From contig NC_135552.1 in NCBI RefSeq assembly GCF_964340395.1, positions 11,932,194 through 11,996,193 of the forward strand: a stretch of DNA of 64,000 nt, written 5' to 3'. Origin of the DNA: Glandiceps talaboti (lineage: Eukaryota; Hemichordata; Enteropneusta; Spengelidae). Below the pieces are notes generated by a model, which was given only the letters and a program-made list of their open reading frames with translations, had not been told where the DNA came from and searched no databases. Every line of letters starts with the position of its first letter. Within the stretch, counting starts at the first letter, position 1. Positions 12,413 through 37,600 of this stretch are shown one piece after another. The position numbers and the translations under genes are program-made.

Positions 12413-14847
12413 ATGAGGTATACAGCAGAAGTCTACAACAAGGACAAACAAATGCCGCTGCAAGAAAACTCTTTTGGTCATCGTAGAGCTAGTGTAGATG
12501 ACGACATAAGTAGCACCACTTCATCAACTGATGTTTCACCACAGACTAGTCCAAACCAGTATGAAGAATTATCACCTAATGTTGTCCAAGTCACAGATAC
12601 TTCCACACGGGAAAGAACCACGAAAGGTAAGAGTGCACGTCATTTGAAAATGCTTACTGTATGGAAGGGACAGTTGTGTCGTAAATAGTATTTGGAATCC
12701 TTTCTTGGCCTTGTCTTCTGAAATCACGAATCCAGCCCTTTTGCCATTTCACTGAGACATCCATATATGTCTGTAGCTGACAGGCATCAGTAAAGACAAA
12801 TTCTGGTTGTATTAAAATGTTGGGTGATTTCGTCAATGCAGTTCTAGAATACTAAATTTGGGCAGAGGAGAATTACAAGTTGCAATCGATTGCCCAACAC
12901 CGTTGCACCGTGGAGGTAAATCGTCCCCTTCTACCTCCATAATGACATAGACACCCTAAAGTTTACGTCACGAACTGATTTGATGACGTAAGTTCCATGG
13001 TATAACAGTGGTTAGGATCTAGTGCAATTTTGTTTTCAGTTGATCAAATCGACCTGGCTTTTTTTTCGGAAAGTTTTTTTTATCGGTTGCATCAAGGTAA
13101 TTTTACAGTGTGGTGTATTATGTAACTAATTTTCAAAAGAATTGGAAGTGTGGCTAATACATGAAAATGTCGTTCTCAATAAACTTAATTTACCTGTAAT
13201 TTTCGGTAATTTACAGAAATGTTCGTATTTCTCATTATCCCTACAGATACGTCACCTTCCTTGAAAGTAAAAAGAGAACGTCATGTGACCCATACGTCAT
13301 CCAGCAATATGCAGACAAGACGTAAATCACCTGCCTTCAACATAGTTCAAATATATGCAATGGAAGAGGTATTCACCAATCAAACTAAATATCCTAGCAG
13401 TCGTCTCCGTAAAGAACTTTCAGAACTGATAGATCTCCCTGAGCACACCATATCGGTAAGTCAGCTGTCTTCTGCTATAGTCTTGAGCTATGGAAGGTGT
13501 TCGAGTTGAAACACCACCAATGACAATTGACACCGTTTGTTCTCTTTCGCGTATAAAACATGTCTTATCCAGTTTATTCTAAAGCTACTAGGAGACACAC
13601 TCCTTATATCACATAGAAGGATTGTAGAGAAGAGTGGTAGATTATTTGCCATTAATAGTCAAAATTGAATGGTTTGGTTCAACCATGGATCTATTATTGA
13701 GAATAATAGATCCATGGTTCAAAAACAGACAATGGAGGTCCCTTGAATTGTCTGTGGTTCAAGAAGGTAACCCCAGATGTCAACTTTTTATCACTTATTT
13801 GACAATTGTTCGAAAGGCAGATAAAACAATGGAATATGTTGTGGCAAAACTACCCCCTAAATCGCTGTCCTAAAACTCTGTAAAAACCCAAAAGCAAATC
13901 AATGACATACATTTCTAGAGCGAAACATTCGCAAGGATTGAAAAAAAAGACCGATGTCAAACTTTATGTACTGCCTCCTAATAGAGTGTGCAGGAATTTG
14001 GACTTTGAATTCTTGGTAAGACCATAGACCTCAGCAAGAAAGACATACCCATGTCTATGGTAAGATCACAGACAAGGAAATGTGTTCCTTGTTCAACCAA
14101 CCCAGGGTGGAGGGTCTTGTAAGACCTACCTAAGTATCAGTGCAGACGGAGGCAGGGGTGATAATGATTTGATGTACTTAGTGCTAATTAATAAGTGTTA
14201 GTATTTAGTATTTGATGTGCTTAGTGCTAATTGATAAGTGTTAGTATGGTTGTACATGTATTTGCATGGATGTATTAGTTTAGTGACTAATGCTACTGTG
14301 TTAGTCACAACTTGTGTGTTTGCGAGCATGGAACGTTTCACCCACACTTCGATGGTGCGAGGTATCCGAACGGGTTATTGTCTCTTGATATATAAACTGC
14401 ATATGTAACCTAAATTCTATTCTTTCGTGTTTTGGCTGATAGGCTTGGTTTTGGTATCGTCGCATTCGTCAACGTAGACAACAGAATGAATTAAGAGAGA
14501 GTAGGTTGAAACCCGTCACCACAGAAACACCCAGGTTTTGGTATCCCGATTTGCGACCCTGTTATGACCAGAGAACAGCACCGTCAACATCGACTTTCCA
14601 GTTTCCAGGTAATCCGTGCAGGTTCTCCAAACCATCATCGAGCACCCAACGATCTCTTTTCCATCATCCGAACGCAATGTCATCCTCTTTATCTACCTAT
14701 CCACCACCGAGACAGTTGCAGTTTCCAACACCATGTGCATACTCGGCAGCGTTCAGTAGCTTTCAAGTGTATCCCGCTCAGTACCATGGTTACAGCGCTG
14801 TAGCACCCACGCCATATCATGGCTATGGCCAATACTGCAGATATTAG
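12413..14847 (+). CDS. Divergent homeobox gene, copy 2
   Basis: Three exons, 12413-12626, 13247-13455 and 14443-14847, join in frame (phase 1, then phase 0) to 275 residues. Residues 1-71 are Ser/Thr/acidic-rich. A homeodomain spans about 95-155, with helix 1 FNIVQIYAMEEVF, KYPSSRLRKEL, and recognition helix AWFWYRRIRQRRQQ. The C-terminal 110 residues are rich in Pro, Ser, Tyr and Phe, like an activation domain. The homeodomain has one extra residue in loop 1, Trp at position 50 and Tyr in place of the nearly invariant Asn51, which normally makes the base-specific adenine contact. DNA binding may therefore be altered or lost. It is the downstream tandem paralogue of the gene at 3932-5339. Start: first ATG in frame, at the position matching the paralogue. 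AATAAA follows at 15078. Confidence 0.78.
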
Positions 14848-15077
14848 CTAATAACACAGTATTTTAAAGAAACATCCCAATAGCGTTTCTGTCTTTAGTG
14901 TCTTGTCAAACAGCCTGAGATTGTACTCTGTATCATATACAATTTCCACAATCGTATAATTTCCAATCATCTCGACAAGTGCGTCTGATTTTTTCCTGAA
15001 TGTTTGTAATTATTTTGTTATTAGCTGAGATTGATTGTAAATATTTTGTCTGCATTTTAATATTTCTTTTTATTTAA

Positions 15078-15083
15078 AATAAA
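15078..15083 (+). promoter_or_regulatory. Poly(A) signal AATAAA, homeobox copy 2
   Basis: Canonical hexamer 231 bp after the stop of the second homeobox gene, in an AT-rich 3' UTR-like stretch. Confidence 0.55.
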
Positions 15084-17829
15084 AATCGAAATTTGTTAAA
15101 TGACGTGTATTAACGTTTCTTTGTTTGGAATTCGAAAATATGTGTGTGTGTGTGTGTGTGTGTGTTGTTCTGTGATATTTATGTATAACGAATGCGAGTG
15201 TTTCAGATGTTGCTCATGAGAATTGTTCGTCGCGTTTTTGACTGTAAGCTTACAGCTAGCCGTAACGAAGTTTCATTTGGTTGATAACACATCCTTCAAA
15301 TTTTTAATACCATTTTACAAAATCATTTGAATAAAAGTACAGAAAGACATGAAAGTAACACACGATTATATTTACAGCTCGACATTGTTGAGATTAACGG
15401 TGGCAACGGATTGTTTCGCACAGTACACGAGACTTTTACAAGCATTATTGAAAACCATTAATGAATTAGTTGAAAACAATTTGTTGTCAACCGACCCCTT
15501 GTGTTTAGTATAGGTACACGGTCATCCGTTAGCAAAAGATATTACTCTTTTTTTGGGGGGGGGAGTAATTATTTTGACAAAATTGACACTGACGAAAGGA
15601 CACCCGACATCAGTATGTTGACAATGTCTTTTTGAGATAAAGTAATCAGTGGCCATTTTTAAATCCCAAGCAAATGATGTTCTATGTTTAGTATGTCGTC
15701 AAACGCTGTAAAGCCAGAAAGCATCTTGACAGTTTTCACTCATGTCTATCATACAAATATACCTATCTTGTTGTAAATAAATAATTATATTCCGCTATCT
15801 GTAAAAAAATTGTACTTTGTGTACCTTGAGTACGATTGTCCTTCTTTCTCTGAACATGTGTGTGCATGTACAATAATTCGTACGATAAGTTCTACCTATA
15901 TGCATGAGTGTATACATTGTACCAAAGTTCTAATAACATTTTATTGTGTATGTACCACGCGACCTTATTATCAAACTACATGTACTTGTATTTTAAAAAA
16001 AGAAGCTTTTATGTTAATATATATCAACCAAACGACGAAACATGTCGTTACTGCCTGATTCCAAAACCTGGCACAAATTACACTTTGAATAGGTATGCCT
16101 TCAGCTTCAGTTTTAAATTTTCCCAAGACGGAATTCTGCACCATTACAAATAATTCTCCCTCGTCTTTTGCAATTTTCCAACTGCACAAGCTGGTTGTAA
16201 TTGACAATATATTTATAATTGTGCACAGCACCCAAAGCCTGTACGATACGCCATGTCAAGGCGCCCTCAGCGGTCTATGCCTTCCAAGATGGCCGTTGAG
16301 GGCGGAATGACACGACATATCATTCAAAAAATGGAAAGGAAAGAAATATATATATAGTGTCACAAATGTCTTTATTTCACAGTTAGTTATACAAAGGTAA
16401 GACTCAATTTAAATGTGTTATATCATTTCTGACGCTGACATGCGCATGCTGTACTATAGGTTCCAGGTTAGGGAAAACAACGTGTCATGCTTAAACTTTA
16501 TGGTATGATGTGACTAAGGATTTGTAATTATAATACATATAATACAGTTTGATAAAAGGAATTTCCGTGGATGAATTTAGACGGAGCAAAACGCATCGTC
16601 ATAAACCACAGCCTCTTTTACGGCAAGACATAACAGCTCTGGTGTGAAGGAATGAGCAAAATGAAGCTCAATCTTATCCATGTCAATTAACAAACTTTGA
16701 AGTTAACTATTTCATTATTGATAGTGTCACTCATGGGCCCATACAATAGTTTCATTTACGACCGTGTTAAACCACAAATCCCCTCACCTAGTTGGTAGAG
16801 GGTCTATGGTTAAACATACGTTGAAAACATACATAGAAAATCGTAGACCAAGAAAGATAACTATTGGTCGCTACATTGTGGCAACGGAGGCTGTATTCTA
16901 GAAATATTCAATTTATTTGTTGGGGAGCTTTAGGGCAAATATACATGCATTTTTGTTTGTCTGTGTATTTGAAATTACACGAACTGTTCCAGGAAGTCAG
17001 TTTGATCACAGACAATGGACGGTCTATGGTTTGATTGCCTATTTTATATACAGTACAGTGTATATGAAAATGAAATCGTTCTAAAAAATACACACACCAC
17101 ATATGCAAACATATATATATATAATGCAAAATGCTATTCATTTATAGTTATTCTGTGTGACTTAACAATATAATATTCGTATCATTATGATTTTCTTCAA
17201 AGTATTATTATATATGATTGGTGACAATTTGAAATATGATATTAATTATGAATAATTTGCAGATATTTACCATTTATGGTATTTATGAAGCTCAGCTATT
17301 TAAAACCCCACTGAACCAGGGACTTTCAAAAAAAGTACATACATGTACATGAAAAACAGCAATATGTCATGGTAAAATTAAACAGTTGGGTCTATAAACT
17401 GATGATTATTTCGCATATAATCTATACACTCCAAAAACTTCGTTACAAATTAATTTCTTGTTGATCTAACACACCTTTGTTCAAATGTTATATATATTTT
17501 ACAGTCACTGTCTTCTATATATCTGCAAACTTGAATTTATCTCCAAATTCCATTTCCTGTAGTACTTACGCTAAGAATTAAGCGAAAAGAATTTTTGACA
17601 AATTCGGCGCCTTGATTTTGTCCTTCAAACTTGTTCTCAAAATGACCTCATTAAGTGTAATGTATTTTTTTACATTCAGTCAACAATGTTCTCATCAAAG
17701 TTAGTAGTGAATTATGCAGTATTTGACATAGACGTAACAAACGACTAATGAAATATATTGTCGTTTGACATATGCCTACAAAAACGTCGATTCGTTTTGC
17801 TAGTGTTCACAGTACAGTGTTCTAACATT
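15084..17829. other. Intergenic between homeobox copy 2 and death-domain gene
   Basis: No exon supported. It holds a (GT)n run near 15140-15166, a copy of a dispersed GATACGCCATG/GAGGGCG repeat near 16245-16320, and AT-rich sequence. The right part must contain the 3' UTR of the minus-strand death-domain gene; a minus-strand AATAAA is present at 16912-16917, but its use is not established. Confidence 0.5.
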
Positions 17830-29169
<11,340 letters not shown>

Positions 29170-31005
29170 TTTGATGTAATAATACAGAGAGCCGTCACGT
29201 ACGTATGAAAGTCACTCACTACTGCTGTGTGGATAGCAGTCTCCGCACGAACTGAGTTAGGAACGACGAGTTGCTGCGTAGTAACCGCCATGCTTGAATA
29301 CTAGTATACAATTTCACACATCAATAGAGGCACACAACGTGGGACTGATTGAATGTCACGACTGAACAAAAGTGTTACAGTAGCGCTACCTCCCACCTGT
29401 GTATCCAGTTTTAATGTCGCACACGATATTTACATGCTACCACCTGTACCGTGGAAACGTTTCATTCGGCAAAAAGGAGAGCTGTGTACTTGGTGTACAT
29501 ATCACGGTATCGAACGATCAGTATTTCAATGTTCTAGTATAGCATGTTTCAAAGGGGTTCTAAATTACTGGTCTGTAGCATATTTTGTTTAAATCTATAG
29601 TGTCTGGGTTTATATCTTCTGTATACCGTACTCAGTTTGCTTATTTTCAATAAGCATAGCGTAGAAGAATAAGTGTTGATAAATTTCAAGCTTCAGTAAG
29701 ACAAATCTGACAATAGTCGGAGTTTTTTTACAGTACATATTTCGAAATTTGAATATGTTACTCTCATGAAATTATTGGGAAAAAGTTTCAAGAAAAACAG
29801 CATGACGACATAACATCTCCATACCTATACTATAAGATTCGCCATGTCTTTCAGCCCTAACCAGTCGCATTCCTCTCTTAATGCTGACTGATCAGTCTCG
29901 CATGCCAGAGCATTTTTCCCGGCTGAAGCACCCTGTCGGCGTTGGCTGATAAGACTCGCCGTAGAGGGCGGTGATGATGACGATGTGACTGATAGGATGC
30001 TGCTGGATGATAAGGCGGTATGACACGCGTCTTACACAACACGCAAACCTAGTTTTGGTATACATATACGTTGCACATTTATCCATAGACTTTCCACCCA
30101 TCTATCATCGCTGACGGAGGGTCTATGATTTATCTATATGTTAGCACGCATTGTTTTCATTATTTGTTTGTTTGCTTGTTTGTTTGTTTGTTTGTTTGTT
30201 TGTTTGTTTGTTTGTTTGTTTGTTTGATTCATTACCAAATATTAATTAACTATTGGAATGATTTGGTAAAGAATGATCGTACCTGACATCGAAGTTGTTT
30301 AAGTAAGCCTACCTCGAGAAACTACAGAGATACAAATCGTTGTTCATTACACGTGACATACCATACAGAGGATTCTGCAACCTGTTGATTTTTTGATACA
30401 GCGCCCTCACTGGTAAATTCACGACATTTTATGGAAAGTTGTAGTATGCTGTCAACCACTTATTAAGATTCGCTTTCATTGGTTAGAAAACAATCTAAGA
30501 AAATACATTAAATAAAATCACATAGATTGTGTGGAGCTGCCTGTCTGCTATGAGGATGGTTCTCCCATCCAAGTTGATCTATAACCTCAGATCGCTAGAA
30601 GAATCTGAGATCTAACCCAAACAGACACCTCGTCACAATAACTGAAACGTATTCATCTAGAGCTTAACTTTGAAGAACTGAATTCCCTAAAACGGACAAA
30701 GGAATCCCCCACAGTAGATGTCCACTCTGTATTTTATTGCTGTACCATTATGGTAGTAGACTAAGTAAACTCTCTACATGAGGAGGAGGCATCGTGTATC
30801 CAATTCAATTCAATTCATAGTTTATTCGCTAATGTATATATTATAAAAAACACATCAGAAAGCCTGTTGGCTCTTACGCTAAAAAAAATAGCAGTTAAAA
30901 ACAACACCCAACAACAGTTATCAGTCAAATACAAACACTCACAAATAAACACTAACAATAACAGTGACTAGAATTGCAAGTATCTGGCTAGAGAGTCCTT
31001 CCCAT

Positions 31006-31437
31006 TTAATTGGCGGACTGCTGACGGGTAAAACCTTTTTCTGTTTTTCTGTGATGTTCTGATTTTGCTGTAAGTGAGCGATAACGTTTCCCTGATGGCA
31101 CAAGGGAGAATTGATCGTTGGCTGGATGGGAAGAATCGGATAAAATCGATTTCGTTTTCTTTTTCATCCTAGACTTGTAAATATCTTCTAAATGAGGCAG
31201 ATTTCCACCAATAATGTGCTTGGCTGAACGTATCACACAGTTTAGTAGGCGTCGGTCCTCCACAGTGGAGCTCCCGTACCAGAAAATAATGGAGATTGTA
31301 AATACACTCTCAATAAATGCCCGGTAAAATTTTATCAGAAGATTCTTGCCAAGACTGAAGCCCGCCAACCTACGCAAAAAGAACAATCGCTGCTGGGCTT
31401 TTTGGACACAATGCTCGACATGCACCTGCCAGGTCAA
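31006..31437 (-). pseudogene. LINE reverse-transcriptase C-terminal fragment
   Basis: The open frame contains the end of a non-LTR retrotransposon ORF2: KAQQRLFFLRRLAGF, FYRAFIESVFTISIIFWYG, then DRRLLNC, KHIIGG.LPHLEDIY, DSSHPA and PSGKRYRS. This order is characteristic of the region after the RT domain in LINEs found widely in fish and invertebrates. It is 5'-truncated, as LINE insertions usually are. The element ends near a run of TTGAA/ATTCA units at about 30797-30820. Confidence 0.8.
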
Positions 31438-31565
31438 ATCGCTAGAGATGCGGATAGAGAGCCATTGATAGACAAGGGTGCGAGAGGAGTCTTATTCAGA
31501 CGATTCTCACTCGTAACTTAGCATTGACGGGTTTCCGTTGACAGGTAGTACTGTAAAGGCTACGG

Positions 31566-31585
31566 AGACAGACAGACAGGCAGGC

Positions 31586-31673
<88 letters not shown>

Positions 31674-31724
31674 GGACGGGCGGGCGGGCGGGCGGGCGGG
31701 CGGGCGGGCCGACGGACGGACGGT

Positions 31725-31805
<81 letters not shown>
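31566..31805. repeat. Graded tetranucleotide array AGAC-GACG-GGGC-CAGG-AGAC
   Basis: Blocks of related four-base units follow one another in phase: CAGA, CGGA, CGGG, CGGA, CAGG, CAGA. Neighbouring blocks differ by a single transition per unit, giving a nearly symmetrical array about 240 bp long. Confidence 0.9.
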
Positions 31806-33131
31806 TTGATCAAGTAACATGACTGAGTTGATGTGTTATCTTACAATATCTGTACTTGTATTTCCCTTTGAGGAGTTACAAGCTGTCCATTCACTCCTGA
31901 TTTACATCTGTAGAATATGTGATGTTTTATTTTGTACTTTCAAGTTGTCATAAAATATGTTCAATAAAAGGAAAATACGTACAGGTACAGAAACTACCTC
32001 CCACTGGCAATCTTAAAGTATACGGATATATATCATTTTGACTAGTAAAATTTAGAGAAGGCGTAGCATCAAACCAAATTGAAGGTCCGGGTCAGTACAC
32101 TGATCGACTATTGATGCCATAAATGCCTGTAAGCGATCGATATTTGAACAGCACTCAAAGAGTCACCGTGTTTAAAAGGTCCCTTTGAAATTTGACGTGC
32201 GGGGGTCACAAAGGTGTTGTTACATACTTGTTGCAACAGGTTGCATTTAATAGATTTCACATGTAAAGTGAATACTGACCCTACACACACGTATTTAAAC
32301 ATGGCAGATGAACCAAAAACATACCAAATATAGTGTTCTTCTAAATTACTATGACATGCCACATTTGTCTCTTTATTTTTATTTATTCTGTGTTTGGGGA
32401 ATCTCACAAAGATCGACAGAGTATATCTTATACATTGTATTATATTCAGGTAAATTAGCCGACGGCAAGATTTGTTCAGTGACACGATAAAAAGTGAACA
32501 GCTCCCTGTGTACATAATCAAAGTAGTTTTTCTTGCATGGCAAATCGCTGAATATGCCTTAGAAGATAGCTTTTGGTTATAAATTGTCTTTGACTTACAA
32601 TCTGTCGATATGTAGAATAGCGACTATACAGTGGATATGTCTTGGGTTGTGAAAGGAAACATACTTGATACCATCTGTACATCACCAACGGCCGATTTCC
32701 CATCACCTTAAAGGCGGGAGAGGGTGGAAGACAAGTGTAAACGGGTCACATGAAAAAAAAAATTAAAAACACACCTGAGGGTACTCAAAAATATATGCCC
32801 TAAGCTTGTTGTGGTTGGGTTCGTTAACTTATGATGATAACTCTAGTAAACATATCTTCCACATTTTGCATGCGTTCAACTATTCAAAATGTGGAGTAAA
32901 TTCTGATATGATTTGATGATATGATTCCGGTGTGATATAATATGATAATCTCACATAATCGGGATTATCACGAGTGATAGCGGTGCCGTAAAAGGGCTGC
33001 CATTTGCTTTTACGACAAAAGCCCGAGGAGAGCAGTGATAACCCTACTTATTATACATCACCTGGGACAACGATACACTATGTACATACAATTGACAGAG
33101 GAACTACCAATACGGAACTGACTGCCAAAAA

Positions 33132-33450
33132 ATGTCGGGCTCTTCGACAAAACATTTTGACGAAGATGAGAGAAAGCCAGACAACATTGGCAGCAAGGCT
33201 CGGCTTTTCTCGACAGCTAAGAAACTACCAAAGATCACACAGCAAATTTTGGAGAGTTCCCCGCAAAAATTCAACGAGGATGGTTTGTTGAATGATCTGC
33301 TGAGCCTGTTGAAAGAAATGCGTGCCAACATACAAACGGTTGAAGCCATTTCCGTGGCTCTGAGTGAAGCACTGACAATCGTTACGACTGCTGTTAGAGA
33401 CAGCACGCTTGCATTTCGTCAAAAACGAAAAGAACTGCTGGAAGAAATAG
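33132..33450 (+). CDS. Exon 1: N-terminal helical domain
   Basis: ATG in context CAAAAAATGTCG, 319 nt, phase 1, donor GTAAGA. It contains [14 protein letters not shown] and ends [11 protein letters not shown]. Length, start and phase equal the paralogue's exon 1, supporting both start codons. Confidence 0.9.
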
Positions 33451-33785
33451 GTAAGATAAACAAGTAAACCCAAGTTTCATATTGGTTTTGGTATATGCAT
33501 GTTGTTGCCATAGTAACAGCGTCAAGTTAGTCGAACTCATTAATTAAAAGGTCAAACTGTAATATGATCGTTTTGATTTTGCTCATGCAATTGGTACGTT
33601 ACTACATTTGTAAATCAGCCAAAGTAACGTATAAATACTCAACTTTTTCATGGAAAATAAAAAGTTTAAGTTATGATATGACATGTTGACGTATACTATT
33701 TCTATAGTGTGAAAGGCAAAGAAAGTCTAGTTCTGACGTCACGATTCGAATAGTCTAAGCAGGTCATAACACACACAAACAAACC

Positions 33786-33829
<44 letters not shown>

Positions 33830-33871
33830 CACACACACACACACACATACATACACACACATACATACATA

Positions 33872-33903
<32 letters not shown>

Positions 33904-34407
33904 TTAACTTTATACATAGATAGTTGTAGAGGTGTTTTACATATTAGAATGTCGCCAGTGAAGTAGTAACCGCGTTATTTGCTCATTGGACTCGGTTAAA
34001 GTCGAGTACTCGAGTGACTGTATTTTCGTCAATTGAACCCAGTGTTCTCACCACTGATGAATATGATCACTGCAGGGACGAGAATAATCACAACAGTCAT
34101 GGTTATAAGTGTTGATAACAACACTAGATTGATCAGAATTGACGAGTTTTAAGTAGAAATTCCACGAATACCGCGACGAATACTATACGACTCAAGTGTG
34201 TGAATGACTAATGAAAACTTTGAAGGGTTCTGGTAAAGTGAGTTGACTTCTAATAGTGAGCTTCATGGTAAGGTCATGCATACAGGTGGATTGTTGCCAA
34301 AATATATTTGACCTCTTTTAGTTGACCTTTGCATACATTTCTTGATATATGGACATTGTGTGTGATCCTAGAGAAGATAGTGGCAGTTTGAAAAAAATCA
34401 TGAACGA

Positions 34408-34452
<45 letters not shown>

Positions 34453-34560
34453 CGTGTGTGCGCGTGTGTGTGTACATGTGTGTGTATGTGCGTGCGTAGG
34501 TTTGTTTGTTTGTGTGCGTGCGTGCGTGCGTGCGTGCATGTGTGTGTGTGTGCGTAGGTT

Positions 34561-34609
<49 letters not shown>

Positions 34610-37600
34610 ATCAATTATGTGTTCTTGTAATTTTTGTAACAGTAAGTCAATAAGTAAGTGTTCTGTCCTGTTTAGTTGGGACCACGTAGTGGTAGCTGAT
34701 ATTTTCCCATCGTTGTTTTGGTCACAGATTAGTGTCCGACCAATCTGATTAAAATCCGATGTAGATGTCCGCTAATCGTTCATTGCTATTTTACCTTCGT
34801 TATTTTGCCTGAATTGACCTCCGTGGTACATGTTTACGTTTTTATCCTGATCGCCTCCTCTAGAGGAACAAAACATAAAACGTAAACATGTACCACAGAG
34901 GTCAATTCAGGCAAAATAACGAAGGTAAAATAGCAATGAACGATTAGCCGACATCTACATCGGATTTTAATCAGATTGGTGCCCGACAAGCTTGGATACA
35001 AACGAGTTTGTCTATAAAAAGGACTTGGCAATATTACTGGCGTCTACCTGTGATCATGTTTTGCCTCATGACGTCATCTCTGAAAATTGCTTTGACTTCA
35101 ACATTTCTTTATCATTGTGTTGGCCATTGTAATGCCTGACAATTTATTTTCAACTGTATCAATGTGTATATTATAGGTATATCAAATATTCGTCGTCATC
35201 ACAGTGACACGATTGTGATTTATCCAGGTACAATTAATGAAGTTATCAATGACATTAGAACAATAGTAAACGAAGAGAAACACTTTCAATAGAGCAATAC
35301 GTTGACTCGAAACAAAGAGACAACTCTAGTATGGTTTACCTCCCAGTAAACATGGAGTTACTTATTACATGTACAAGGATACATCTATGCTTCTAACAAT
35401 GCCAAGGTCGTCTTTGTTGATTATATCATTATTCGTACTCATAATAAGGAATGTGGCATCTGTATTAAAACAATAGTGCATTATAGCGTGACTTCTGTTG
35501 ACGTGACCATGGAAACTACGATGTTCATTTTCATCTTTTATTTATGATATATGGAGATTTTTAACTTCATCATCAGCGACAGATCTGTAACGGTCGGAAC
35601 CCACCATATGTAACGCTCCAGTTCCGCTTCGTTACTTCATTACCATCTTCTACAAGAGGCACAGATACTCTGGATTGTATCGTACAAAGTGACGTCATCA
35701 TGACGAGTGAGACATGCTCCAAATTGATCTGGTTTATTGCGTTACTGGCATACATACACGGCAAGACAATCACAAGACTTTTCTTCTCAACAAGTGAAAA
35801 ATTACAGTACTCAATACGCCGTTGAGGGCGTTATAGGAATATGTCACATAGCGGTACTTCAAAATGTTAACTAAATGAGAATCTTACTCGTCATTCATTG
35901 CTCTGAAAGATACTAGATTGGATGGAAGTTCAGGATGAAGTTATAAATCTACATAGTAGATAAAATATGACAATGTAAATTGTAGGTTCCTGGCCATGTC
36001 AACAGAGCGATGCTAATGCAATATGCGTGCACTATTGTTTCAAATTAAGATGCCACCTTCCTTTCTTATTATATTCAGTACGAACAATGATATAATCAAC
36101 AAAGACGACCTTGACATTGTTAGAAGTACTAGTAACTCCATTACCAGGATTCTAACGTACCACACCAGATTCCTCTTTTGTTTCAAGTCAATGAATTGTA
36201 TGTGTTTCTATCTATTAACTATTGTTCTATTGCCATTGATAACTTCATTAATTGTACCTAAATCACAATCGTGTCAATAAATTGGTATGGTGAATGTGTA
36301 TACAGTAACTCTCGTATGTCCATACTTACCTCTCAATCTTCATTAAATTAAATATTAACGATGCTCCCTTTGCGACCAAAGAAGTCCTCAAGAGTTGTTT
36401 ATGCTTTTCACTTTTGTAATTTTAGACAACGCTGCATCGAATCAATATCAAAGTGTCACCAGTTAGAAGAAGATCGGTTTAAAATCTCAAACAGCTCAGG
36501 ATTTAAAAAAAAAACGACGATTTAAATCATCACTGAACCTGTATCTCCCTCTTAATCAAGTTTTTCATTTTTTCGTATCAAACAGAGGAAAAACGCAAGA
36601 ACATGAAAGTTGAAGAAGATGACGATACAGCCAAGAGTATAGGTAAATTCTAGCAATATTTTATATTATTCTGTGTTGTGGTGCCATTAGCCCGTTGGTG
36701 GCGCTGTTGTGCTACGTACTGATTTGGAATAATTATCATTATGTCATATACCTTTTATTCCAAACAAAAATTCGATACTATAGTTTACCAACACATGAGT
36801 GTTCATTTGGAAATCATTATGTTATGATGTGATTTATGTCAAAGGTCATCTATACAGGCCACGATTTAAAATTAGTTGTATGAAAGAGGTCAACAAAGGT
36901 CGAGGTAAAAGCGTTGGAGAGCGTTTATGGTCATGGTTAATTAAAAAAACAAACCATAAATGTCAAAAACGAAGGATAGTAGCATTCAGAATATTGCATG
37001 ATATCTTTATCTTCTCTAAAATGCTACAATCAACGTTAACAACGTAAATAAGTTCAAGAAATTGGTCAACGAAAACAAACTAACTAACTGAACATTTGAT
37101 CGTCACCACAGATTGTTAAATCCAATTCAGTGTTATAGTTCAATCAACAAGTCTGTGTCACACACTTAGACTTAGACCGGCACCATTTTCGTGGGATATT
37201 GTTTTTTATTTTGGGGATATTTTTCGAGTTTGTGGTGTTTTTAGTTTTTCAAATGAAAATGACCTCAACACTTTTACTTTATCTCTCCCAGTTATAATCA
37301 TATCAAATAAAGCATGTAAAAAGCCTGGACACGTGAGTGTCTAGACTAGAATAGACGATGGTGTCTCTCCACTCTTTACATGTTACACCACAAGGCTTTC
37401 AGTACTAACTCTTTACGTGTCCGTTGTTAGTGTGTGCGTATATTTACTTGCTCCCTGTGCGATATCCGATCCTAACAACGTTGACAATACCAGGAACTTC
37501 TCACGAAATAATAGCGTGGGTCTTTCTCTAGGCTAGCTATAATTGTTTTTAAGACCACGGGTATGTAACAAAATAACCCAAAGGTTGGTGCAGTAGTTGA

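Larger units (their letters stand above)
29170..33131. other. Shared upstream region of the head-to-head death-domain genes
   Basis: About 4 kb separate the two start codons, so both promoters must lie here unless 5' UTR introns extend further. I see no convincing core promoter. Contents are a (TTTG)n run (about 30164-30224), a LINE fragment, a graded AGAC/GGGC array, and repeated GGTCTATG-type palindromes. No other coding exon is supported. Confidence 0.5.

Noticed and set aside
34831-34883. Possible miRNA precursor in the 34.7-35.0 kb hairpin
   Set aside because: The arms are over 100 bp and near-perfect, and the end motif recurs elsewhere, which fits a MITE better than a miRNA gene.
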